Below the pieces are notes generated by a model. The model saw only the letters and a list, made by a program, of their open reading frames with translations. It was not told the DNA's origin and did not search any database. 6,062 bases of DNA from Porticoccaceae bacterium. GTDB lineage: Bacteria > Pseudomonadota > Gammaproteobacteria > Pseudomonadales > Porticoccaceae. The translations under genes were made by a program, and so were the position numbers. Positions 1-6,009 of this stretch are shown here, piece after piece. Positions within the stretch are counted from its first letter, which is position 1, and each line of letters begins with the position of its first letter. The stretch spans positions 1 to 6,062 of the forward strand of contig JAHRWI010000284.1 of assembly GCA_019090225.1 (NCBI GenBank), read 5' to 3'.

Positions 1-636
1 ACGATAATCGCCACTGGGCACAAAGATAGCCGACCCGGCAACAAAAGTATCAGCACCGGCCTGGGCAATGTCCCGAATATTATCAGTGCTCACACCACCG
101 TCCACTTCAAGACGAATATCGTAGCCACTAGCGTCGATCAAGGCCCGCGCCTGCCTGAGTTTGGTGAGCGTTTGCGGTATAAATTTCTGCCCGCCGTAAC
201 CAGGGTTAACCGACATCAACAGCAATACGTCAATTTTATCCATAACGTGTTCGATGACATTCAGCGGCGTCGCAGGATTGAGCACCAGACCCGATTTACA
301 GCCAAGATCACGGGCTAATTGCAGAGAACGATCAATGTGACGACTGGCCTCAGGGTGAAAGGTGATCCAGCTGGCCCCCGCTTCTGCAAACTGCTCGATC
401 AAAGCGTCGACTGGCTCCACCATCAAATGCACGTCGATCGCTGCGGTCACCCCGAATTTGCGCAGGGCTTTGCAGACCATCGGCCCAATGGTGAGATTGG
501 GCACGTAGTGATTATCCATGACATCAAAGTGAACCACATCGGCACCGGCCTCAAGCACCTTATTGACATCCTCACCCAGGCGGGCAAAGTCAGCGGATAA
601 AATAGACGGGGCAATTAAAAACTCTGTTTGGGGCAT
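1..636 (-). CDS. rpe: Ribulose-phosphate 3-epimerase (Rpe), C-terminus cut by window edge
   Basis: The enzyme interconverts D-ribulose 5-phosphate and D-xylulose 5-phosphate in the cytoplasm, in the pentose phosphate pathway. Reading the minus strand from the ATG at 636-634 gives 212 codons open to the window edge; family members have about 220-230 residues, so only roughly a dozen C-terminal residues are missing. The TIM-barrel signatures are all present: APSILSADF (9-17), HFDVMDNHYVPN (36-47), DVHLMVEP (68-75), MSVNPGYGGQKF (141-152), EVDGGV (177-182) and AGSAIF (200-205). The metal-site residues by family knowledge are His36, Asp38, His70 and Asp179, with the two aspartates as the acid/base pair. 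Gly-Tyr-Gly-Gly replaces the more usual Gly-Phe-Gly-Gly in the phosphate-side loop, a mild change. A weak Shine-Dalgarno (AGGT at 650-647) lies ten bases before the ATG. It is divergent from the next gene. In many relatives gph and trp genes follow rpe, but that part lies outside the window. Confidence 0.97.
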   Translation of the reverse strand, partial: MPQTEFLIAPSILSADFARLGEDVNKVLEAGADVVHFDVMDNHYVPNLTIGPMVCKALRKFGVTAAIDVHLMVEPVDALIEQFAEAGASWITFHPEASRHIDRSLQLARDLGCKSGLVLNPATPLNVIEHVMDKIDVLLLMSVNPGYGGQKFIPQTLTKLRQARALIDASGYDIRLEVDGGVSTDNIRDIAQAGADTFVAGSAIFVPSGDYR

Positions 637-691
637 GGGTTTTGAGACCTGCGCTTTACTCGCTTATAAAAAAGCAGTATTTAAGGTGGTA

Positions 692-697
692 ATTATA
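692..697 (-). promoter_or_regulatory. Candidate -10 box for rpe
   Basis: Read on the minus strand these bases are a perfect TATAAT, about 56 bases before the rpe start codon. No good -35 hexamer sits 16-18 bases upstream (the best is TATTAA-like at 720-715), so the call rests on the -10 alone. A second AT-rich candidate, TATAAG, lies closer to the gene at 668-663. Confidence 0.35.
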
Positions 698-809
698 TGG
701 TGCGTAGTTAGCGCTTAATAGTTGGCTATTAAATGACATCAAGACCAAGGGCCACGCTACAGCGCGTCATTATACCGGTATGGTAATCTATCCAGGCAGC
801 AATTTTCTC

Positions 810-851
810 AGCACTTATTAGTTAGCACTCAGATATTAGCGCTCAGGATTC
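810..851. repeat. Three degenerate 14-base tandem repeats
   Basis: The units are AGCACTTATTAGTT (810-823), AGCACTCAGATATT (824-837) and AGCGCTCAGGATTC (838-851). All begin AGC(A/G)CT, and the second and third share TTAGC(A/G)CTCAG in 10 of 11 positions at 822-832 and 836-846. Another AGCGCT occurs at 710-715, near the rpe -10 candidate. The repeats lie 80-120 bases before the hydrolase start, where an activator or repressor could bind, but the short and imperfect units could also be chance. Confidence 0.4.
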
Positions 852-933
852 ATCATTGCATGCAGCTTAAACTCAAGACACCACCCAACTCATCGCTATT
901 TAACGCATAGTAAAACAACCCCTGGAATTCACT

Positions 934-1977
934 TTGGCTAACAACGAGCTGCTGGCAGAGCAATTACAAAGCCTACATCGGCAATTATCCGAACTGAATT
1001 TCGACCTCAGTAGCGACGAGCCTGACGGTTTCACAAACACCCTCACAAACGCGGGGAACACCTATCAGTCCAACGCCAGAGCCTATCTCGATCACTATGG
1101 TCTAACCGCGCTGAGCGAAGCTGATGGCGTCCGACATTTTCTCGGTTCAAAAAAGTGCGGCGGCTATACCATTGCCTGCCAATATTGGCTGCCCAAAGCG
1201 CCTACCGGCACCGCCTTTGTCGTGCATGGCTATTTTGATCACAGCGGACTTTATGGGCACCTGTTTGAGTATTTGCTTAGTAAAAATCTTGCCGTGATCG
1301 CCTTTGATCTACCCGGCCACGGCCTGTCGGATGGCGAACGAGTGACCATCGCCAGTTTTGATCATTATGTTGAAGTTTTTGAAGAGCTTCTTAATTACGC
1401 AAAAGGCCAACTGCCGCAACCCTGGCACGGCATCGGCCAAAGCACTGGCGGCGCAATTGTGCTCAAACATCTGCTGGCCGAAAACCCTGAGAATCCCACT
1501 TTTGGCAACATCGCCCTGCTCGCGCCGCTTTTGCATCCCTATCGATGGCAGGGTAATCGCTTGATTTATTTGCTCGCCCACCGATTTTTGCCCCGCATCA
1601 AAAGGCATTTTGCTAAAAACTCCGGTAATCCAGCTTTTATGGATTTCGTATCCCGGCAGGATCCCCTCCAGGCTCATCATATTCCTCTGGAATGGATCGG
1701 TGCTATGAAGCGCTGGACTGAAGAGTTTCACGACCTGCCCGACAATAATTTCCCCCTGCATATTATTCAGGGCGATCTCGACAAAACCCTCAACTGGCGC
1801 TACAACCTCAAACAGTTTCGTCGTAAATTACCGAGGGCCAAGATCTGCATGGTGCCAGGGGCGCAACATCACCTGGTCAACGAAACTAAGAATCTGCGCA
1901 CGCAGTCCTTTGACTTTATGGGTTTAGGCGAAGTGGGTTTGGGTCAGAAGAACTCGACAAAGACTCCCTCACAATGA
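934..1977 (+). CDS. Alpha/beta hydrolase, lysophospholipase / monoacylglycerol lipase type
   Basis: This 347-residue protein is a serine hydrolase of the Hydrolase_4 (serine aminopeptidase S33-like) group, which includes PldB lysophospholipases and monoacylglycerol lipases; the likely reaction is cleavage of a carboxylic ester. Visible elements are the oxyanion-hole strand FVVHGYFDHSG (95-105), the strand-turn AFDLPGHGLSDG (123-134), the nucleophile elbow GQSTG with Ser170, the acid in GDLDK (probably Asp283) and the base in GAQHHLVNE (probably His312). The triad is complete. No signal peptide is seen; residues 1-25 look like a charged amphipathic helix, so a cytoplasmic or membrane-peripheral enzyme is likely. 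The start is TTG at 934: an in-frame stop lies at 901, no ATG or GTG follows before the core domain, and GGAA at 924-927 gives a weak ribosome site. The stop overlaps the next start by four bases, so the two genes are probably co-translated. The tail after residue 325 is rich in Gly, Ser and Thr and not obviously conserved. Substrate unknown. Confidence 0.88.
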   Translation: MANNELLAEQLQSLHRQLSELNFDLSSDEPDGFTNTLTNAGNTYQSNARAYLDHYGLTALSEADGVRHFLGSKKCGGYTIACQYWLPKAPTGTAFVVHGYFDHSGLYGHLFEYLLSKNLAVIAFDLPGHGLSDGERVTIASFDHYVEVFEELLNYAKGQLPQPWHGIGQSTGGAIVLKHLLAENPENPTFGNIALLAPLLHPYRWQGNRLIYLLAHRFLPRIKRHFAKNSGNPAFMDFVSRQDPLQAHHIPLEWIGAMKRWTEEFHDLPDNNFPLHIIQGDLDKTLNWRYNLKQFRRKLPRAKICMVPGAQHHLVNETKNLRTQSFDFMGLGEVGLGQKNSTKTPSQ

Positions 1978-3371
1978 TTCGTTCAACCTTAGAAAAAATA
2001 TTACCCACACTACGCAGCATTTGTGCGGATGATCGCGTCTTAATCGATACTGCGAGCCTGCAAGCCTATGGCGTAGACCGCACCACCCGCTGGCAGCCCT
2101 GCCCCTGCGCCGTAATACTGCCGAACAGCATTGACGAAGTGCAGGCGATAGTTAAGTGCGCAAATACTCACGAGCTTCCCATCGTGCCCAGTGGTGGCCG
2201 CACGGGTTTGAGTGGCGGTGCCGTCGCCAAAGACGGCGAGCTAGTGCTGGCGATGGATCGCATGAACAAAATTCTCGACTTTAACCCCATAGACCAAACC
2301 ATTCGCTGTGAGGCCGGGGCCATCACCCAGACTATTCAGGAATATGCAGAGCAGGAAGGCCTCTATTATCCGGTCAACTTTGCTTCAGCAGGTTCCAGTC
2401 AAATCGGCGGCAATGTCGCCACCAATGCCGGGGGTATCAATGTTATTCGCTATGGCATGACCCGAGACTGGGTGGTGGGTTTGAGCGTCGTTACCGGTGC
2501 TGGCAAGATCCTGGAGCTAAATCGCGGGCTTATCAAAAATAATACCGGCTATGACTTCCGCCATTTATTTATCGGCTCAGAAGGCACGCTGGGCATTATC
2601 TGCGAAGCGACGGTGCGCCTGGCCCCAGCACCGCCAGGCCGCTCGGTACAGGTGCTTGGTGTCAACGACTTCGAGACCATCACCGAGATATTGAGCATCT
2701 ACAATAGCGGTTTGTGTCTAACTGCCTTTGAGTTTTTTTCTGATCTCGCACTAGACAAAGTGCTTAAGCACCACAAACTGCCGGCACCCTTCACCGTGCG
2801 CACACCCTATTACGTACTGCTAGAGTTTGAGCACAAAGATGACAGGGATCTGGCCATCGCACTGGCCTTGTTCGAGGAATGTAACGATAAGCAACTGGTC
2901 AGCGATGGTGTGATTAGCCAAAACCAGAAGCAGGCAGAAAAACTATGGCGATTGCGGGAGGATATTTCTGAAACCCTGGCCCCCGGCAAACCTTACAAAA
3001 ATGATATTTCGGTCAATATCTCTCTGATGCCAGATTTTATTCGCGCCGTGGACGAGCTTGCTCAACAAAGCTATCCCGATTTTGAAATAGTCTGGTATGG
3101 CCATATTGGCGATGGCAATTTGCACCTGAATATTCTCAAACCCGATGCGCTATCGGCACAAGCGTTCAATCAGCGCTGCGCCGATGTTAGTATTCAGGTC
3201 GCCGAACTGGTAGCAAAGTTCAGTGGCAGCATCTCTGCTGAGCACGGCGTCGGTTTGCTTAAAAAAGACTTGCTCCACTACAGCCGTAGCGACAGTGAAA
3301 TCGCTTTGATGCGCCAGCTCAAGCAGGTGTTTGATCCCAACAGCATACTCAATCCCGGCAAACTCATTTAA
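1974..3371 (+). CDS. FAD-linked D-2-hydroxyacid dehydrogenase (GlcD / D-2-hydroxyglutarate dehydrogenase-like)
   Basis: This 465-residue flavoprotein has the two domains of the family: an FAD-binding PCMH domain (about 40-218) and an FAD-oxidase C-terminal domain (about 225-464). FAD-site motifs are PSGGRTGLSGGAV (72-84), the GGNVATNAGG stretch (145-154), NNTGYDF (189-195) and GSEGTLGI (201-208). The C-terminal metal and substrate site is intact: GHIGDGNLHLN (376-386) supplies His377 and His384, and SAEHGVG (421-427) supplies Glu423 and His424. By comparison with D-2-hydroxyglutarate dehydrogenase, Arg328 and Lys342 would hold the carboxylate, with Ser332 where the human enzyme has Thr. It should oxidise a D-2-hydroxyacid (lactate, glycolate, 2-hydroxyglutarate or a longer one) to the 2-oxoacid, passing electrons to an unseen acceptor. 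No Fe-S subunit (GlcF-like) or GlcE lies beside it, which argues against a glycolate oxidase complex. Its ATG overlaps the hydrolase stop (ATGA), so translational coupling is expected. Family certain, substrate not. Confidence 0.92.
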   Translation: MIRSTLEKILPTLRSICADDRVLIDTASLQAYGVDRTTRWQPCPCAVILPNSIDEVQAIVKCANTHELPIVPSGGRTGLSGGAVAKDGELVLAMDRMNKILDFNPIDQTIRCEAGAITQTIQEYAEQEGLYYPVNFASAGSSQIGGNVATNAGGINVIRYGMTRDWVVGLSVVTGAGKILELNRGLIKNNTGYDFRHLFIGSEGTLGIICEATVRLAPAPPGRSVQVLGVNDFETITEILSIYNSGLCLTAFEFFSDLALDKVLKHHKLPAPFTVRTPYYVLLEFEHKDDRDLAIALALFEECNDKQLVSDGVISQNQKQAEKLWRLREDISETLAPGKPYKNDISVNISLMPDFIRAVDELAQQSYPDFEIVWYGHIGDGNLHLNILKPDALSAQAFNQRCADVSIQVAELVAKFSGSISAEHGVGLLKKDLLHYSRSDSEIALMRQLKQVFDPNSILNPGKLI

Positions 3372-3422
3372 AAACAAGATGTCGCAAACCCTAAGCACAT
3401 AAACCATCTACCGGTAATCAAG

Positions 3423-4109
3423 ATGACAAAACCCTACGCCCACCAATTTTTAGACGGCAGCCCCTGTGATCTACCTGCGGGAAAAGTTGTCTGCGTCGGC
3501 CTCAACTACGCCGCCCACATTAAAGAAATGGCCAGCCAGTCCAGCGCCGAGCCAATGCTGTTTATTAAGCCGAAATCGGCATTGACCTCGCTGACCGAGC
3601 CACTGGTGATTCCTCAGGGCTTAGGTTCTGTACATTTTGAAACTGAGATGGCCATTTTGATCGGCAAGCAGCTTAGTCAATGTTCAGAACAGGCCGTGCT
3701 ACCCGCCATTGCCGGGGCCGGGGTCGCCCTGGATCTGACTCTCAGAGATTTACAAAAACAATTACGCGATGCCGGACATCCCTGGGAAAAAGCCAAAGGC
3801 TGGGACGGTGCCTGTCCTATCTCCGCTTTTGTGAGCCCTGACAAAATCAGCAACTTACAAAATGTTGATCTGAAGCTCGAACAAAATGGAGTCAGCAAAC
3901 AAGACGGCAATACCGCGCAAATGCTCAGCCCCGTGATACCTCTGATTGCCTATATGAGCCGCTTTTTTACCCTGGAGCCGGGTGATGTAATTCTTACCGG
4001 CACACCAGAAGGCGTCGGCCCACTTGAACTCGGCGATCAACTGGTCGTGAAGTTGGGCGAGTTATTAAGCGTCTCTGTCGCCGACATTCGGTTTCGAGAA
4101 TCATCCTAA
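3423..4109 (+). CDS. Fumarylacetoacetate hydrolase-family protein (YcgM/FAHD1-like)
   Basis: The 228-residue protein is a single FAH catalytic domain, about the length of E. coli YcgM (roughly 219 residues), and reads similarly along its whole length. Family members cleave or rearrange 2-oxo compounds with a Mg or Mn ion: acylpyruvate hydrolysis, oxaloacetate decarboxylation or oxaloacetate keto-enol tautomerisation. The metal ligands are visible: HFETE (71-75) with Glu73 and Glu75, and Asp104 in DLTLRDLQ (104-111). The lid pair typical of FAHD1, His32 and Glu35 in NYAAHIKEM, is present, as are PWEKAKGWD (120-128), the helix PLIAYMSRFFTL (173-184) and LTGTPEGVGPL (191-201). No signal peptide, so cytoplasmic. 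It begins 51 bases after the dehydrogenase stop, with no terminator between, and has a weak ribosome site (AAG directly before the ATG), which fits operon expression. True fumarylacetoacetase (over 400 residues) is ruled out by length. It could act on the oxoacid made by the upstream dehydrogenase, but this is inference. Confidence 0.92.
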   Translation: MTKPYAHQFLDGSPCDLPAGKVVCVGLNYAAHIKEMASQSSAEPMLFIKPKSALTSLTEPLVIPQGLGSVHFETEMAILIGKQLSQCSEQAVLPAIAGAGVALDLTLRDLQKQLRDAGHPWEKAKGWDGACPISAFVSPDKISNLQNVDLKLEQNGVSKQDGNTAQMLSPVIPLIAYMSRFFTLEPGDVILTGTPEGVGPLELGDQLVVKLGELLSVSVADIRFRESS

Positions 4110-4206
4110 GATTAAGCTTCCATAAGTACATGAGGCATAAGGCTCGATGGCCTGGTGCGGCAACGCTAAAATATGTAAATATCCTGCATACTGATTCAGA
4201 GCATTA

Positions 4207-4212
4207 TATAAT
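4207..4212 (+). promoter_or_regulatory. Candidate -10 box for the monooxygenase gene
   Basis: A perfect TATAAT lies in an AT-rich stretch (4203-4215), 108 bases before the monooxygenase ATG. At a 17-base spacing the -35 would be CTGCAT (4184-4189), a poor match to TTGACA, so an activator may be needed if this is a real promoter. No clear terminator separates it from the FAH-family gene ending at 4109, so read-through from the operon is also possible. Confidence 0.45.
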
Positions 4213-4243
4213 ATTGGGTTTGCCCCCACAGGAATTGACCTGA

Positions 4244-4264
4244 TATCGATCAAACTGATCGGTA
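4244..4264. promoter_or_regulatory. Imperfect palindrome, candidate operator
   Basis: Arms TATCGATCA (4244-4252) and TGATCGGTA (4256-4264) are inverted repeats with a 3-base spacer AAC and a single mismatch out of nine pairs. The inner six pairs are perfect. It lies about 30 bases downstream of the TATAAT at 4207-4212 and 56 bases before the ATG, inside the presumed leader, a place from which a dimeric repressor (for example TetR- or GntR-type) could block transcription. No regulator gene is in the window. Confidence 0.4.
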
Positions 4265-4307
4265 AAAATTGATATTTCCTCCCCCTATTGACGACAAAAG
4301 TGACAAC

Positions 4308-4314
4308 AAGAGGT
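4308..4314 (+). promoter_or_regulatory. Ribosome binding site that fixes the monooxygenase start
   Basis: AAGAGGT is followed by six bases and then ATG at 4321. This is the best Shine-Dalgarno in the window and decides against the in-frame TTG at 4288, which would add eleven residues with no family motif and would start upstream of this site. Confidence 0.8.
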
Positions 4315-4320
4315 AACACC

Positions 4321-5865
4321 ATGGCAGAGGCAGCTTTAGATCACACCCTTGATCTTCCGCCCCGGGCTGATAAGCCCCTAATCGATTTTGAAACCGTCAT
4401 TGTCGGCTCAGGCCTGTCTGGTCTGGGCGCTGGCATTCGCATGCTCAAGGAAGGCCTGGGTGATTTCGTTATCCTGGAAAAAGCCGACGATGTTGGCGGC
4501 ACCTGGCGCGACAACACCTACCCCGGCTTGGCGGTGGACATTCCATCCCTGAGCTATTCATTTTCCTTTGAACAAAACCCCTACTGGTCTAGCCTCTACG
4601 CACCCGGCGCAGAAATGAAACGCTACGTTGACCACTGCGCCCAAAAATATGGCATTCGCCCCCATATGCGTTATAACGCTGAGGTCGCGGAATCCAGTTA
4701 CGATGAAGAACATAATGTCTGGGTGACCCGCACCGTGTCGGGGGACACTTACACCTCTCGCTACCTGGTTAGCGCCACCGGATTTTTAACCTTGCCAAAA
4801 TTGCCCGTTATTGATGGCATCGATAAATTCAAAGGTAAGGTTATCCACACCGGTCGCTGGGATCACTCCTACGACCTCACCGACAAACGCATCGGCTTTA
4901 TCGGTACCGGTGCCACAGGCATTCAGGCTGTGCCAGAAATTGTCGACAAAGCCAAATCTCTGGACGTTTACCAACGCACCGCCATTTGGTTGCTGCCTAA
5001 AAAAGATCTGCCCTTTAGTCCTCGTCTGCAAAAAATCTTTGCCAAGGTTCCCGGTGCTCAGTGGGCGGCGCGATTATTGACAATATTTTTTACCGACATC
5101 GTGATGATCAATTTATTGATCTTTAATAAGTATTTTTCTTTTGCTGGCAAGAAGCTTCAGAACATGTGCGTCAAACATATTCGCGATCAGGTCGATGACC
5201 CCGCCACCCAGGAAGCACTGATTCCAAAATACGATTTCGGCTGTAAACGGCCCAGCTTTACCAGTAAGTTTTATCCGGTCTTTAATCGCGATGATGCCAG
5301 CCTGGTCACTGACCCCATCGATCACATCACTGAAAATGCCATCGTCACTAAAGACGGCACCGTACGGGAGATCGACTTACTGATCTGCGCCACAGGTTTT
5401 GAAGTATTTCAAAAAGGCAGTGTGCCAACCTACGCTGTGGCCGGTAAAGGCGGTCTCGACCTCAGTGACTTCTGGGAAGAAAACCGTTACCAGGCATTTG
5501 AAGGCTCCACCGTGCCGAACTTCCCAAACTTCTTCCTGATGTTCGGCCCCTATAGCGTTTGCACGGCATCCTGGTTTGGCATGATTGACACCCAGTCCAA
5601 ACATCTGACCCGTTGTATGAAAGCGGCCAAAAAACGCGAGGCCAATTACATCGAAGTTAAGAAAGCTTCCAATGACAAAAACTTCCAGAAGGTTCAGGGT
5701 CGCACCCATCTGACCATTTTTAAATTTGGCGATTGTGCGCAATCAAACAGCTACTACTTTGATCGCCATGGCGACAGCCCGACGATTCGACCTACCATGG
5801 GTTTTATCCACTGGTTAACCAGCCGCTTTTTTAGTATGAATAATTATAATTTTGATACCAAATAA
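4321..5865 (+). CDS. Type I Baeyer-Villiger monooxygenase (FAD/NADPH flavoprotein)
   Basis: The 514-residue protein is a class B flavoprotein monooxygenase that should use FAD, NADPH and O2 to insert oxygen next to a ketone carbonyl, giving an ester or lactone. The signatures are clear: the FAD Rossmann loop GSGLSG (29-34); GGTWRDNTYPGLAVD (59-73), matching the Baeyer-Villiger GGxWxxxxYPGxxxD motif; the fingerprint FxGxxxHxxxWD at 170-181 (Phe170, Gly172, His176, Trp180, Asp181); the NADPH Rossmann loop GTGATG (195-200) followed by YQRT with Arg219; and CATGFE (356-361). Arg310 in GCKRP may be the active-site arginine of the family, assigned tentatively. Having both the fingerprint and the second motif separates it from plain FMO or AlmA-like enzymes. 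Residues 249-274 are unusually hydrophobic and may touch a membrane or line a pocket for a greasy substrate. It has its own candidate promoter and palindrome upstream and a strong terminator downstream, so it is probably a separate transcription unit. The substrate cannot be read from sequence; cyclic, aryl or long-chain ketones are all possible. Confidence 0.93.
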   Translation: MAEAALDHTLDLPPRADKPLIDFETVIVGSGLSGLGAGIRMLKEGLGDFVILEKADDVGGTWRDNTYPGLAVDIPSLSYSFSFEQNPYWSSLYAPGAEMKRYVDHCAQKYGIRPHMRYNAEVAESSYDEEHNVWVTRTVSGDTYTSRYLVSATGFLTLPKLPVIDGIDKFKGKVIHTGRWDHSYDLTDKRIGFIGTGATGIQAVPEIVDKAKSLDVYQRTAIWLLPKKDLPFSPRLQKIFAKVPGAQWAARLLTIFFTDIVMINLLIFNKYFSFAGKKLQNMCVKHIRDQVDDPATQEALIPKYDFGCKRPSFTSKFYPVFNRDDASLVTDPIDHITENAIVTKDGTVREIDLLICATGFEVFQKGSVPTYAVAGKGGLDLSDFWEENRYQAFEGSTVPNFPNFFLMFGPYSVCTASWFGMIDTQSKHLTRCMKAAKKREANYIEVKKASNDKNFQKVQGRTHLTIFKFGDCAQSNSYYFDRHGDSPTIRPTMGFIHWLTSRFFSMNNYNFDTK

Positions 5866-5919
5866 ATCTTTGCTCGCTAGTTCTTATAAGTCACCAGGCT
5901 GATAAAAACCTGGAAAATC

Positions 5920-5953
5920 AAAAAAGGCGCTTAATCAATTAAGCGCCTTTTTT
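5920..5953. terminator. Strong intrinsic terminator, likely bidirectional
   Basis: A perfect 15-base-pair inverted repeat (5920-5934 with 5939-5953) encloses the tetraloop TCAA. The core is GGCGCTTAA / TTAAGCGCC, flanked by six A on the left and six T on the right, so it would end transcription on both strands. It lies 54 bases after the monooxygenase stop. The symmetry suggests a converging gene beyond the window end, which is inference. Confidence 0.92.
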
Positions 5954-6009
5954 GCTAAGGTAAACTTCTAGCAAACGTTTCTCACAAAACCTCAGGCAAC
6001 ACCCTTGGG
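5954..6009. other. Short genomic tail, no gene recognised
   Basis: These 56 bases lie between the terminator and the adapter. On the minus strand one frame would end ...PKGVA with TGA at 5994-5992, which could be the last codons of a converging gene, but five residues are not enough to support a call. Confidence 0.4.

Larger units (their letters stand above)
637..933. other. Divergent intergenic region between rpe and the hydrolase operon
   Basis: The 297 bases contain no credible gene on either strand. They should hold the promoters of both divergent units. Visible elements are the minus-strand TATAAT at 692-697, a 10-base perfect palindrome ATACCGGTAT at 772-781, and three degenerate 14-base repeats at 810-851. 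I could not find a convincing plus-strand -35/-10 pair for the hydrolase gene. No tRNA-like or riboswitch-like structure was recognised by eye. Confidence 0.6.

Noticed and set aside
319..600. Plus-strand open frame of 93 codons within rpe
   Set aside because: It lies entirely antisense to the well-supported rpe gene and resembles no family I know.
772..781. Perfect palindrome ATACCGGTAT, with TACCGGTA also at 3409-3416
   Set aside because: An 8-base match recurring once in 6 kb is weak, and the second copy has different flanks; not enough for a shared regulator site.
1903..1977. Possible frameshift at the hydrolase C-terminus, because the tail looks unlike the family
   Set aside because: Both other frames hit stop codons within a few codons, and the stop overlaps the next start neatly, so the tail seems genuine.
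4289..4312. Two adjacent 12-base near-repeats (TGACGACAAAAG and TGACAACAAGAG)
   Set aside because: Ten of twelve match, but the stretch is A-rich and includes the ribosome site; likely chance or constraint from the leader.
4288..4320. Longer monooxygenase start at the in-frame TTG, adding eleven residues
   Set aside because: The strong AAGAGGT at 4308-4314 sits six bases before ATG 4321 and lies inside the proposed extension; the added residues carry no family motif.
5894..5913. Small hairpin CCAGG / CCTGG after the monooxygenase gene
   Set aside because: Only five pairs with a 10-base loop and no T run; the terminator at 5920-5953 explains the region better.
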